Of a stretch of DNA of 64,000 bases, positions 29,122-38,916 are shown piece by piece. The first letter of the stretch is position 1. Every line of letters begins with the position of its first letter. The translations under genes were made by a program, and so were the position numbers. The notes under the pieces were generated by a model. That model was given only the letters and a program-made list of their open reading frames with translations, was not told the origin of the DNA and did not search any database. This stretch comes from Candidatus Zixiibacteriota bacterium (GTDB taxonomy: Bacteria > Zixibacteria > MSB-5A5 > UBA10806). Location: the NCBI GenBank assembly GCA_024641335.1, contig JAHEDG010000003.1, positions 1-64,000 on the forward strand, read 5' to 3'.

Positions 29122-30819
29122 TTGAAAAGAGAAATACTAATAACGATTTCGTTGCTTATGTTTGCCGGTCTTGTTCTGGCTGGTCCGGCCGATGACGCCG
29201 CTAAAAACGCCGAGTCGATGATCAAGGACGGTAAATATCAGGAAGCTCTTCAAGTCGTTACTTCCGCCTTGTCTGTCGAACCCGATCATTTCAAACTAAA
29301 TTCTCTCGCCGGCGAACTCTATTTCCGGCTCGCGGACTATAAGCAAGCCTATCAATTTTATCAAAAAGCCCTGGATAGAAAAAAGAAAGATCCCGATGCT
29401 CTTTTCGGCGCGGGTATGTCCGCCTTCAAAAACGGCGATTTCCAAAATGCGCTGGAGATTTTCCAGAGAGGAGTAGATACCGGTAAGCTCAAAGGCGAAT
29501 TTTATTATGGCCTCGGTATCACCCAGACCGAAATGGGGAACTATTCCGAAGGCGATCTCAATGTCAGAAAAGCCATAAACAAAGATAAGAAATCCGCCAA
29601 ATATCACCTGGCTCTGGCCGAAGTGAATTATCGGAATAAAGTTTATAGAACCGCCATCAACGAGTTCGATGAAGCCTTAAAGCTCGACTCAACTTTCGAA
29701 AAATCTATTCCCGATATTCATTATAAGAAAGCCCGTGCGTACTTCAACAGCCGCGACCTCGAAAATGCCATGTCTGAATATCGAAAACAACTCGAGAAAT
29801 TCCCCGACGACACGACCTCATGGCTGGAACTTTCCAGAATTTACGAGGTATCCGATAAGCCGTCCGAGGAAGTTTTCTGCTATCAGAATTATCTCAAAAT
29901 CGCTCCCAACGGCGGCGATATCTGGTTCAAGCTGGGCAGGGCTTTTCTAAGGCTGCGCAATAACGAAGAAGCCGCGGCCGCCTTCGAAAAAGCCATCAGC
30001 TTCAATTCCAGCGCGGCCGAATCGTACGGTTTCCTGGCAGCGATTTATTCCGACCTGAAACAATATGAAAAATCATGGGATTCCTATGCCCGCTACGAAG
30101 CCCGGTTCGGCGCCCCCGATAGCGCCCTCTACTGGCTGGAAAAAGGAAAGGTCGGAATTAAATTGGGCACTAAAAATATGGCCTTCTTCGATTCCGCCGT
30201 ATCATCCTTCAAGAAATCGGTGCGATATGATTCGACTCTCTCTTCAGGCTATGAATATGCCGGCCTGGCTTTCTATTACAAATCCAATTATGCAGGGGCC
30301 ATACCCTATTTCATCAAAAAAATAGAACTCGATTCGACCAGCGTGAATTCCATGCGCAACCTGGCCTTTTGTTATTTGAAAACCGAATCCTATCGGGATG
30401 CCGCCGTGATTCTGGAAAAGGCTCTGCTCGTCAAGCCCGACGATATCCAGATGCGCTCCATGCTGGCCAAAATTTATACTTTCTCCAAAGTCTACGCGCA
30501 GGCGATCAAACACTACGAATATATTCTCAATAGCCAGGCAGAAGTTATTGCCGATTCGCTGAAATGCGCCGTTTATCCCGATCTGGGCATCAGCTACCTG
30601 TCCATGGAAAAATGCAATGACGCTACCCGTTACCTGCTGCTGGCCGAGAGATGCGATCCCAAAGATATTAACGTGCTGATGAATATAGGGCTTTCTTATG
30701 AACTCTGCAGCCGGGTCAAGGACGCCAATACCTATTATAAAAAAGTGCTGGCCATAGACCCCGGCAACAAAGAAGCCATGCAAAAAGAGATGCAAACCCA
30801 TTTCCAGGGGCAAGATTGA
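29122..30819 (+). CDS. Secreted/periplasmic TPR protein
   Basis: Signal peptide MKREILITISLLMFAGLVLAG; many TPRs. TTG start. Confidence 0.85.
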   Translation: MKREILITISLLMFAGLVLAGPADDAAKNAESMIKDGKYQEALQVVTSALSVEPDHFKLNSLAGELYFRLADYKQAYQFYQKALDRKKKDPDALFGAGMSAFKNGDFQNALEIFQRGVDTGKLKGEFYYGLGITQTEMGNYSEGDLNVRKAINKDKKSAKYHLALAEVNYRNKVYRTAINEFDEALKLDSTFEKSIPDIHYKKARAYFNSRDLENAMSEYRKQLEKFPDDTTSWLELSRIYEVSDKPSEEVFCYQNYLKIAPNGGDIWFKLGRAFLRLRNNEEAAAAFEKAISFNSSAAESYGFLAAIYSDLKQYEKSWDSYARYEARFGAPDSALYWLEKGKVGIKLGTKNMAFFDSAVSSFKKSVRYDSTLSSGYEYAGLAFYYKSNYAGAIPYFIKKIELDSTSVNSMRNLAFCYLKTESYRDAAVILEKALLVKPDDIQMRSMLAKIYTFSKVYAQAIKHYEYILNSQAEVIADSLKCAVYPDLGISYLSMEKCNDATRYLLLAERCDPKDINVLMNIGLSYELCSRVKDANTYYKKVLAIDPGNKEAMQKEMQTHFQGQD

Positions 30820-30830
30820 CGGAGGAGATT

Positions 30831-31520
30831 ATGGGTATTAATAAACCCGATCCCGATTCGACCATAAAATACATGGGCTTCGGAATTCATCCCGGTGAAA
30901 TCAAAGAGTTCTGGGCTTCCGAGGATGAGAAAAAGAAATATCTTAATAACGTTAAAGCCGCCGCCGAGCTTTCCCTGCTCGATCGCGACACTTCCTTGCT
31001 TAACGCGGTCCTGATGTCTCCTGTCGATAAGGCCGTTTCCTTGTTGGGAGGCCTTATTCTTATCATCGCCTTCTTTCTCCCGGCCTATTCCATCGATCCC
31101 GATGGAAAAGCCATATCCGGATCGGCCATTTCGTTTTTTCTGAATATTCCAATCATCGGCGGTTACGCGGCCTATGGCGGACCGATTATGATATTGACCG
31201 CGATCGTTTTCGGACTTATCTTGCTGGCCTGCCCCGCCGCCGGAATTCTCAATATCCTGGGGCTCCTTAATAAAGCCGGAGAAGATAATTACTTGGAAAC
31301 TGTAAAGAAATACTCTCGATTCAATTACGTTCCCATCGTGCTCTATATCCTGTTGATTGCTATTTTGGCTGTGGGCGCTGCCCATCCGTTCGGCTCCCTG
31401 GGAATTAAGAACCTCGGTGATACTCTCCATGTAGGAGCGATCTTCAGCCTGACAGGATTCGGTTTCTGGCTGAATATCGTCGGGCTGACAATCGGTTTCG
31501 CCCAATCAAGGGGCATCTAA
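30831..31520 (+). CDS. Polytopic membrane protein of unknown function
   Basis: Several hydrophobic TM segments; ATG 30831 after RBS ggaggag. Confidence 0.7.
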   Translation: MGINKPDPDSTIKYMGFGIHPGEIKEFWASEDEKKKYLNNVKAAAELSLLDRDTSLLNAVLMSPVDKAVSLLGGLILIIAFFLPAYSIDPDGKAISGSAISFFLNIPIIGGYAAYGGPIMILTAIVFGLILLACPAAGILNILGLLNKAGEDNYLETVKKYSRFNYVPIVLYILLIAILAVGAAHPFGSLGIKNLGDTLHVGAIFSLTGFGFWLNIVGLTIGFAQSRGI

Positions 31521-31603
31521 TCTGGCTGATGTGGAGCTATATTAAATTCTGTTGAGATAAAAAGTGTCAGTAAGTGCAAAAATAAAATGAGGAGGCTTGT
31601 CAA

Positions 31604-32362
31604 TTGCGTCAGGTAATTTTTGTAACGATTTTAATGGTCGTCGCTTTCGGTGTCGGATTCGGAATTTGGTTCGGTATCTTCAGAACCCAGCCCGATGGCA
31701 CGCTGATGCACACCATGTATCAGGGCGGACCCCTGGTCGTCGCCCTGATCGCCATGCTTATTATGCTGGTCGGCTTTATTATCGAACGCGCTATTACTCT
31801 TTACCGCGGAGCGGCCGGTAACGCCTCGGTTCAATCCTTCTTCAAAAAAGTCATCACCGCTCTGCACTCCGACGATTTTGACGGAGCCATTGCCGCATGC
31901 GATAAGCAAAAGGGAACCGTCGCCAATATCCTAAGAGCCGGTATCGAAAGATTCAACGTGGTCCGGCAGGACGGTTCCATGAATTTCGAGAAAAAAATCA
32001 CCGAAACGCAGAGAGCCATCGAGGAGGCTAACGCCCTCGAGGTTCCCCTGCTGGAGAGAAACCTGATTGCCCTTTCAACTATCGCTTCCACCGCCACTAT
32101 GGTCGGGCTTCTGGGAACAACTATCGGTATGATCAGAGCCTTCGCCGCTACAGGCGACACCGCCACCGGTGCTATCAACGCCGAGGCGCTGGCTAAAGGT
32201 ATCTCCGAAGCGCTGGTCAATACAGCCGGAGGGCTGGCTAACGCCATCATCGGGATTATTGCTTATAACTTCTTTGTTAATAAGGTGGACGCTTTCAACT
32301 ACACTATCGACGAGGCGTCCTACGAGGTCGTTCAGCTTTTGAAAGATAAAGAAGGAAAATAA
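31604..32362 (+). CDS. exbB: MotA/TolQ/ExbB proton channel family protein
   Basis: LERNLIALSTIASTATMVGLLGTTIGMIRAFAATGD; EALVNTAGGLANAIIGIIAYNFF. TTG start after gaggagg. Confidence 0.92.
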   Translation: MRQVIFVTILMVVAFGVGFGIWFGIFRTQPDGTLMHTMYQGGPLVVALIAMLIMLVGFIIERAITLYRGAAGNASVQSFFKKVITALHSDDFDGAIAACDKQKGTVANILRAGIERFNVVRQDGSMNFEKKITETQRAIEEANALEVPLLERNLIALSTIASTATMVGLLGTTIGMIRAFAATGDTATGAINAEALAKGISEALVNTAGGLANAIIGIIAYNFFVNKVDAFNYTIDEASYEVVQLLKDKEGK

Positions 32363-32363
32363 G

Positions 32364-32894
32364 ATGGCCGGCAAGAAAAGGAGAATCAATATAGCTATTG
32401 ATATGACTCCTATGGTCGATATAGCTTTTCTTCTTCTGATCTTCTACATGACCACTACCTCGTTCAAACCACCTGAAAAATTCGAAGTGGTTCTACCGGC
32501 GTCTGCGTCCGAGTACAATGTCCCCGACGCGGATATCATCAATATCACTGTCAATAAAAACGACGAGATCTTCCTCGAGTACATCATTACCAATATCGCC
32601 GAAAATGATACCATCATCAACGGCGAAGCCGTACCGGCCGGAGGATCATCGGTTATTCGTGATTATGTCGATGTCGACGCCAGAACCCTGAATGGCGAAT
32701 TTATTAAGGTACAAGCCAAGTTCCTGCGAAAAGGCGGAAACCCGCCGCTCATTGTAAAAGCGGACAAGGGAAGCCGGTACGGTACTGTCAAGAAGATCAT
32801 GGATACCCTGCAGGATCTTAATATCAACCAGTTTTCTCTCATGACCGAGAGAGAACGGCAAGCCCGTGCGGCCGCCGAAAACCCGGTCGGTTAG
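32364..32894 (+). CDS. exbD: ExbD/TolR family biopolymer transporter
   Basis: INIAIDMTPMVDIAFLLLIFYMTTTSF. Confidence 0.92.
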   Translation: MAGKKRRINIAIDMTPMVDIAFLLLIFYMTTTSFKPPEKFEVVLPASASEYNVPDADIINITVNKNDEIFLEYIITNIAENDTIINGEAVPAGGSSVIRDYVDVDARTLNGEFIKVQAKFLRKGGNPPLIVKADKGSRYGTVKKIMDTLQDLNINQFSLMTERERQARAAAENPVG

Positions 32895-32911
32895 GATGTG
32901 AGGTGATTTAA

Positions 32912-33514
32912 ATGGCCGGCGTAGATTTAGGCGCGGGAAGACCGCAAAAAGGAGCTAAAAAAGGGCTCAGAAGACCCAAACGAAGGGTTAATATCAGGAT
33001 CGATATGACCCCTATGGTGGATATCGCCTTCCTGCTGCTGATTTTCTATATGGTTACTACAGTTTTCGCCAGACCCTTAAGAATGGAAATCTCGTTGCCC
33101 CCTAAACCGGAACCGGGCACGCCTCCTTCCGATGTGAAAATAGGCGCATCCAAACTGCTGATTATGTTCGTTGATAAAAGCGATTCTTTGTATTACCAAA
33201 TCGGCGAAAATATGAAACAACCCGAACCGGTAAGCTTCACCAAACTCGGTGAAATGATCGAGACAGGCAACCGTACCATATCCGGATATACTATGGTTCT
33301 CAAGATGGATCAGGCCTCTTCATATCACATGATGGTAAATATCATCGACGAAATCCAGAGCGTGGAGCGGCGGATCAACACCGATATTGCCGAAGCCAAA
33401 AAGAGAGATCCGAGCCAGAAGGACTTCTCCATCAGGTTCAGTCTGCAGGATATGACCGCCTGGGACGAGTATGTTCTGGGTATTGTCAAAGAAGGGGGGA
33501 CGGTCGAGCAATGA
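32912..33514 (+). CDS. exbD: ExbD/TolR family biopolymer transporter (second copy)
   Basis: VNIRIDMTPMVDIAFLLLIFYMVTTVF. Confidence 0.92.
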   Translation: MAGVDLGAGRPQKGAKKGLRRPKRRVNIRIDMTPMVDIAFLLLIFYMVTTVFARPLRMEISLPPKPEPGTPPSDVKIGASKLLIMFVDKSDSLYYQIGENMKQPEPVSFTKLGEMIETGNRTISGYTMVLKMDQASSYHMMVNIIDEIQSVERRINTDIAEAKKRDPSQKDFSIRFSLQDMTAWDEYVLGIVKEGGTVEQ

Positions 33515-34239
33515 GCGCCAGATCTGTATTGTTAGGCTCACTCGAGCTGAAGAGAATTTACCAGAAGAATATGCTTCTGGGATTCGGCATCGCCGGAGCC
33601 GCCCATCTGCTGATTATCGGGACTATCGCCCTGATCATGACTATTCAGGCCAATAAGCAGATCAGCGCTCCGCAGGTAGTTATTCTCTCCAAGGCCGATC
33701 TGATTATTCCCCCTTCGATTTCCAAACCCAAAGAGGAGATCAGGGTTCATATTGATGAAAAACAAATTCGTCCTACCGTAGGTGTCATCGAAGCGGTTCC
33801 CGACGAAGAAGCCCCCGAAGAAACAGAGATAGCCACTCAGGATGAATTGGCCGAAATGGCCCCATCGACCCCCATAGAAGATCTTGAGGACCTGGGCGCC
33901 GATCTCGATATACAGGGCATTCTCAATGAACTTCTGCCGGCGCCGGATCAATTCGTACCCTACGAGGAAGCCCCCGTGCAGATAGAGACCGTCCAGCCTG
34001 TCTATCCGCCGCTGGCTCAAAGAGCCAGTATCCAGGGAGTGGTCTGGGTCAACGCCCTTGTGGATAAAGAGGGAAAGGTCCGTGACGTCATTATTGTCAA
34101 GGATTCCGGAGCTAACGCCGGATTCGAGGAGGCCGCTGTTGAGGCCGCCAAAAAAACCATATGGAAACCGGCTATCGCCAATGGTCAGCCCATCGCTGTC
34201 TGGGTTACCTATAAAGTGGAATTCAAACTAAGAAATTAG
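33511..34239 (+). CDS. tonB: Energy transducer TonB
   Basis: N-terminal TM; C-terminal YPPLAQRASIQGVVWVNALVDKEGKVRDVIIVKDSGANAGFEEAAVEAAKKTIWKPA. Confidence 0.92.
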   Translation: MSARSVLLGSLELKRIYQKNMLLGFGIAGAAHLLIIGTIALIMTIQANKQISAPQVVILSKADLIIPPSISKPKEEIRVHIDEKQIRPTVGVIEAVPDEEAPEETEIATQDELAEMAPSTPIEDLEDLGADLDIQGILNELLPAPDQFVPYEEAPVQIETVQPVYPPLAQRASIQGVVWVNALVDKEGKVRDVIIVKDSGANAGFEEAAVEAAKKTIWKPAIANGQPIAVWVTYKVEFKLRN

Positions 34240-34271
34240 CGCCCTCTCAAAATATGCGCCAATCTATCCGG

Positions 34272-34307
34272 GCCCCGTTATGATTTGATAACGGGGCTTA
34301 TTTTTCT
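34272..34307 (+). terminator. Intrinsic terminator after tonB
   Basis: GCCCCGTTAT-gatttg-ATAACGGGGC followed by T-rich ttattttt. Confidence 0.8.
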
Positions 34308-34367
34308 TGGAATAAACGCGCCCTTTGAAACGTAACCTATATGAATCCATCGATCAAAGGAGGTAGT

Positions 34368-35078
34368 ATGAGGTCATCCTCTCTCCCGGAGCTTAAGAAG
34401 AAATACCCGAGATATATGATCATCGCGTTTGGTATCTCGGCTGTGCTTCATCTCTCCCTGGCGGGTATTCTGGCCATGATCTTCAGCGTCAGCCCGGCAG
34501 CCGTTATTATCGCCGCCGGTGATAAGCATTATCATGACCGTGTAAAATTTATCCCGCCGCCTCTACCGAAAGAAAAGCCGTCCGGCAAATACTCGAGGGA
34601 GAATAAGACTATACCCGTGAATATCGGTTTGGCGCTGCCGGTTCCCGATACCGAGATCGTCGAGAATTCCGCGTTTCCCGACCAGAAAAATCTTATTGCT
34701 CTGGCGCCGAACCTGCCGGGCCTTCCCGGTGACGGCGGATATCAACTAACAGCCGATCAAATCATAGACAAAATCCTGCCCGGGCCGGAGGATTTCGTGC
34801 CGTACGATATCGCCCCGGTTCAGGTTGTCTCGGCCACGCCGCTCTATCCGCCGCTGGCTCGAAGAGCTGGCATCGAGGGTGATGTCTGGGTCAAGGCTCT
34901 GATCGGTACAGACGGACAGGTTCTTGATGCCGTGATCTTCAAGAATTCCGAAACCAACGCCGGTTTTGAGGAAGCGGCCATCAAAGCCGCCCGATTGAAT
35001 GTTTGGAAACCAGCCGTAGCCAACGGAATCCCGGTGGCTGTCTGGATCGCTTACAAAGTCAGTTTCAGACTTCGCTGA
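34368..35078 (+). CDS. tonB: Energy transducer TonB (second copy)
   Basis: N-terminal TM; YPPLARRAGIEGDVWVKALIGTDGQVLDAVIFKNSETNAGFEEAAIKAARLNVWKPAV. ATG 34368 after aaaggaggt. Confidence 0.9.
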   Translation: MRSSSLPELKKKYPRYMIIAFGISAVLHLSLAGILAMIFSVSPAAVIIAAGDKHYHDRVKFIPPPLPKEKPSGKYSRENKTIPVNIGLALPVPDTEIVENSAFPDQKNLIALAPNLPGLPGDGGYQLTADQIIDKILPGPEDFVPYDIAPVQVVSATPLYPPLARRAGIEGDVWVKALIGTDGQVLDAVIFKNSETNAGFEEAAIKAARLNVWKPAVANGIPVAVWIAYKVSFRLR

Positions 35079-35130
35079 TATCTTTGGCGGACCGTTATCT
35101 TATCTTCTGTTTTTCTTATGAGGTTAAGCA

Positions 35131-35160
35131 GGGCCGGTTTCTATACCGGCCCTTTTTCTT
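35131..35160 (+). terminator. Intrinsic terminator after second tonB
   Basis: GGGCCGGT-ttctat-ACCGGCCC then TTTTTcTT. Confidence 0.85.
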
Positions 35161-35226
35161 CAGCCATAATTAGGATATAAGTCGTTCCCTGATTACCGTC
35201 ATGCCCTATGCACGGTAAATTTATCC

Positions 35227-35255
35227 TTGACTGGAACCACTGATAATCATATATT
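35227..35255 (+). promoter_or_regulatory. Putative sigma70-type promoter for hppA
   Basis: TTGACT (35227-35232), N17, TATATT (35250-35255). Confidence 0.6.
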
Positions 35256-35319
35256 CACCGCTCAATGAATATTTAGATAAGTGACTTGCTAATCAAAGGT
35301 TAAAAGGAGACGAAGGTAG

Positions 35320-37335
35320 ATGAACTACGGATTATTAGCGGTTGGTTTGGGCGCTGTCGGACTGATTTTTGCGTTGGCGATATATTTCATGATCAAAAAA
35401 CAGCCTTCCGGCAATCAGGTCATGACCGAATTGGCCGAGACTATTCACCGTGGCGCCATGGTGTTTCTAAAAAAGGAATACTCAATACTGCTGCCGTTTA
35501 TTCTGGTAGTATTCCTTCTCCTGGCCTGGAAAATAGGAATTTATTCCGGCGTGGCCTTCTTAGGCGGAGCTTTATGCTCTATGTTGGCCGGGTTCTTCGG
35601 TATGAACGCCGCCACCAAAGCCAATGTTCGCACAACCGAAGCAGCTCGAAACTCCGGACAGGCTAAAGCTTTGCAAAATGCCTTCTCAGGCGGAGCGGTT
35701 ATGGGCATGTCTGTCGCCTCCCTGGGATTGCTGGGGCTCGGGATATTATTCTATTTATTCTATAATCCTGCCGACCTTTCGGGCTTGCAGGCCCTCACCG
35801 GCTTTTCTATGGGAGCTTCCTCGATAGCCTTATTCGCCCGTGTCGGCGGCGGTATATACACCAAATCGGCCGATGTCGGCGCCGATCTGGTCGGTAAAGT
35901 CGAAGCCGGTATCCCCGAAGACGACCCCAGAAATCCAGCGGTTATCGCTGATAACGTCGGCGACAACGTCGGCGATGTGGCCGGAATGGGAGCCGATCTC
36001 TTCGAATCGTACGTCGGATCGATTGTCGCCTCCGTAGTTATCGGCATAACTATCGTCGCTTCCATGGGGCAGGCGTTTATCGGGTATGTCGCTTTGCCCC
36101 TGATGATCGTCTCAGCCGGTATTATCGCTTCCATGCTCGGAATCGCTTCGGTAAAAATATTCTCCTCAATGAACCCCGCGGCCACTTTGAGAATCGTTAC
36201 CTATGTAGGGGCTCTTCTCATGATGGTCGCTACCTATTTTCTGACCGGCTGGCTTAAAGTCGATATCGGAGTTTTCTGGGCCGTGCTTTCCGGTTCTATC
36301 GCCGGAATAGCCCTCGGACTGCTGACAGAATATTACACCTCCGCCAAGCCTATCAGAGATATCGCCAAGGCTTCCGAAACAGGCCCGGCGACCAATGTCA
36401 TTACCGGCCTGGCCGTGGGAATGGAATCTGTGGCTTTGCCGGTAGTGGTTATCTGCATAGCCATCTATGTCGCTTTCCATTTCGGTTACGATCATTCCCA
36501 TGATTTGGGAATGGGCCTTTATGGAATAGGTATCGCAGCTGTAGGAATGCTGGCCACAATAGGCGTTACCATGTCGGTTGACGCTTACGGCCCGATCGCC
36601 GATAACGCCGGCGGTATCTCCGAGATGTCAGGTCTCGGTCCTGAAGTTCGCAAAATTACCGACCGGCTCGATTCCCTCGGCAATACCACTGCCGCTATAG
36701 GTAAAGGATTTGCCATCGGTTCCGCCGCCCTGACAGCGTTGGCCCTGTTCTCCGCTTACACCACAGCTGTCGATCTTTCAAGTATCAATCTGGTCGATTC
36801 CAGAGTCGTTATAGGCCTCTTCCTGGGAGGGCTTCTGCCGTTCCTGGTCGCGGCAATGACTATGACCGCCGTCGGAAAAGCGGCTTTTGCCATGGTTAAT
36901 GAGGTCCGCAGGCAGTTCAAGGAGATCGCCGGGTTGATGGAGGGTACCGCCAAACCTGATTCTGAACGGTGTGTAGCCATCGCTGCCACCTCCGCTATTA
37001 AGGAAATGGTGCTTCCCGGTCTGCTGGCGGTGATAGCTCCTATTCTCGTAGGATATGTGCTGGGTAAGGAAGCGCTTGGCGGGCTTCTCGCCGGAGCTAC
37101 TGTTACCGGTGTTATGCTGGCCCTCATGATGGCCAACGGTGGCGGAGCATGGGATAACGCCAAAAAGTATATCGAAGGCGGAGCTCATGGCGGCAAAGGA
37201 TCCCCGGCTCATAAAGCGGCGGTTGTCGGCGATACCATTGGCGACCCTTTCAAGGATACTTCAGGACCTTCCATGAATATCCTGATAAAACTGATGGCCA
37301 TTGTTTCCCTGGTTTTAGCGCCGTTGTTCAAATAG
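35320..37335 (+). CDS. hppA: Membrane-bound ion-translocating pyrophosphatase
   Basis: [119 protein letters not shown]. Confidence 0.98.
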   Translation: MNYGLLAVGLGAVGLIFALAIYFMIKKQPSGNQVMTELAETIHRGAMVFLKKEYSILLPFILVVFLLLAWKIGIYSGVAFLGGALCSMLAGFFGMNAATKANVRTTEAARNSGQAKALQNAFSGGAVMGMSVASLGLLGLGILFYLFYNPADLSGLQALTGFSMGASSIALFARVGGGIYTKSADVGADLVGKVEAGIPEDDPRNPAVIADNVGDNVGDVAGMGADLFESYVGSIVASVVIGITIVASMGQAFIGYVALPLMIVSAGIIASMLGIASVKIFSSMNPAATLRIVTYVGALLMMVATYFLTGWLKVDIGVFWAVLSGSIAGIALGLLTEYYTSAKPIRDIAKASETGPATNVITGLAVGMESVALPVVVICIAIYVAFHFGYDHSHDLGMGLYGIGIAAVGMLATIGVTMSVDAYGPIADNAGGISEMSGLGPEVRKITDRLDSLGNTTAAIGKGFAIGSAALTALALFSAYTTAVDLSSINLVDSRVVIGLFLGGLLPFLVAAMTMTAVGKAAFAMVNEVRRQFKEIAGLMEGTAKPDSERCVAIAATSAIKEMVLPGLLAVIAPILVGYVLGKEALGGLLAGATVTGVMLALMMANGGGAWDNAKKYIEGGAHGGKGSPAHKAAVVGDTIGDPFKDTSGPSMNILIKLMAIVSLVLAPLFK

Positions 37336-37354
37336 TATCAAAAGACTCCTTCGA

Positions 37355-37379
37355 GGGCGGGTTTTCCCGCCCTTTTTTT
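37355..37379 (+). terminator. Intrinsic terminator after hppA
   Basis: GGGCGGG-tttt-CCCGCCC-T7. Confidence 0.92.
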
Positions 37380-37424
37380 ATTAAACTCCTTGCTCTTTTT
37401 ACTCCCTTGAGCTAAGATATCCGT

Positions 37425-38051
37425 ATGCGTCGATTAAATACTTTACTGGCGGCGACGGTTTTATTTATGTGCTGTTTTATTCCGGCCGGAGCGGACAACG
37501 GTTTTTCTATTCGCGGTGGAATTCTTCACGATACTCCGAGCGATAAACCATATAAAGATCTGACTTCCGGATTCGGTTATATCGGAAGCTTGGGCTATGA
37601 TTTCATCGATGCCGCCGGATTCGAAGTCGGTGTTATGCACTCGACGCATGATTTTTACCTCGGAGTCATTTCCAACGTGGTTATCGAGGATAAAGCCGAG
37701 AAAACAACTTTTTTTATCAAGGGAAGGGTGGTGCCGTGGAAATATAAAAAGACAGAGTTGGCCCTCGGAGCGGGCCCTGCGTTTTTCGATATTAGCGGCA
37801 AAAGGCTCTATGGCCCTTCCTCCGGCCAGCGTTTTGATGAAGGTTTCTCCGGGTGGGGATATCTGCTCAATCTCGATCTTAGAACCTACCTCGGTGATCA
37901 TCTGGCGGGGACTTTTTACCTTTCGGCCAACTTTATCGGCTATAGCAAATATTCCATTCTAAATCTCGATACTGCTTATAACGGTAAGCTGCCAGGCGGC
38001 GACTCGATCAGCTGGGGCCTGACTCTTTTCTACCGAATCGGAAAACCGTAA
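37425..38051 (+). CDS. Putative outer-membrane beta-barrel protein
   Basis: Signal peptide; alternating aromatic beta-strand pattern; terminal SWGLTLFYRIGKP. Confidence 0.6.
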   Translation: MRRLNTLLAATVLFMCCFIPAGADNGFSIRGGILHDTPSDKPYKDLTSGFGYIGSLGYDFIDAAGFEVGVMHSTHDFYLGVISNVVIEDKAEKTTFFIKGRVVPWKYKKTELALGAGPAFFDISGKRLYGPSSGQRFDEGFSGWGYLLNLDLRTYLGDHLAGTFYLSANFIGYSKYSILNLDTAYNGKLPGGDSISWGLTLFYRIGKP

Positions 38052-38157
38052 ATATTTTTGAATAATTCATCTCCGACTGTGTATTTGCGCACAGCGATGA
38101 TTTGAAACATTTATTTAAAATTTACGTTAATAAACCTGATGAATGGGAGGAGTGATC

Positions 38158-38898
38158 ATGGAGAATGAAATTCAAAACAGCCTCGCCGCCGAAGACAATA
38201 ACGCGGCAATCGGTTTCTTGGGGAAACTGGGGAATATCTTCGCCAATCCCGGGAAAACATTCCAGTCCCTGGATAGTAAACCGACCTGGCTGGCCCCTCT
38301 GCTCATCATTATCCTGCTATCGATTATCTCTACTCAATTTACTTTTCCGCTGATTATGCAAACCCAGCTTGAGAGTTTCAGGTCGAACCCCGATATCTCT
38401 CCCGAGCAGCTCGAAACCATCGAGCGGCAGTTTACAGATGAGCAAATGCTGCAAAAATCACTAATGATCGGCGGTCAGGCAATCGGGATTCCTGTCGTTT
38501 TTCTCATTCTCTCCGGAATTTTCTACCTCCTCGGAACTGTCCTCCTCGGCGGCGATTCGACTTTCAAAAAAGTATTTTCAGTATTTATCTGGTCATCTCT
38601 GATATCGACCCTCGGGATGATAATCAAATTACCGCTGGTTATAGCCAAAAGCAGCGTCAAAATAAGTTTATCTCCGGCGCTTATTTTATCGCCGGATCAT
38701 ATCGGCGGAAAACTGCACACCCTTCTTTCCAGTTTCGATTTCTTCACCATCTGGTTTTTGGCGGTATTCGCCACCGGATTCGGCATAATCTATAAATTTA
38801 GCAAACAGAAAGCCTTTGTATCGATAGGAGTCCTCTGGGCTGTCTGGATAATTATTTCCGTGGTTTTCAGCGGTTTTTTAAAAAATTTCGGTATGTAG
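38158..38898 (+). CDS. YIP1-family membrane protein
   Basis: NIFANPGKTFQSLDSKPTWLAPLLIIILLSI; multi-TM; ATG 38158 after gggaggag. Confidence 0.75.
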   Translation: MENEIQNSLAAEDNNAAIGFLGKLGNIFANPGKTFQSLDSKPTWLAPLLIIILLSIISTQFTFPLIMQTQLESFRSNPDISPEQLETIERQFTDEQMLQKSLMIGGQAIGIPVVFLILSGIFYLLGTVLLGGDSTFKKVFSVFIWSSLISTLGMIIKLPLVIAKSSVKISLSPALILSPDHIGGKLHTLLSSFDFFTIWFLAVFATGFGIIYKFSKQKAFVSIGVLWAVWIIISVVFSGFLKNFGM

Positions 38899-38916
38899 AT
38901 TAAAAGGAGTTGCTTC

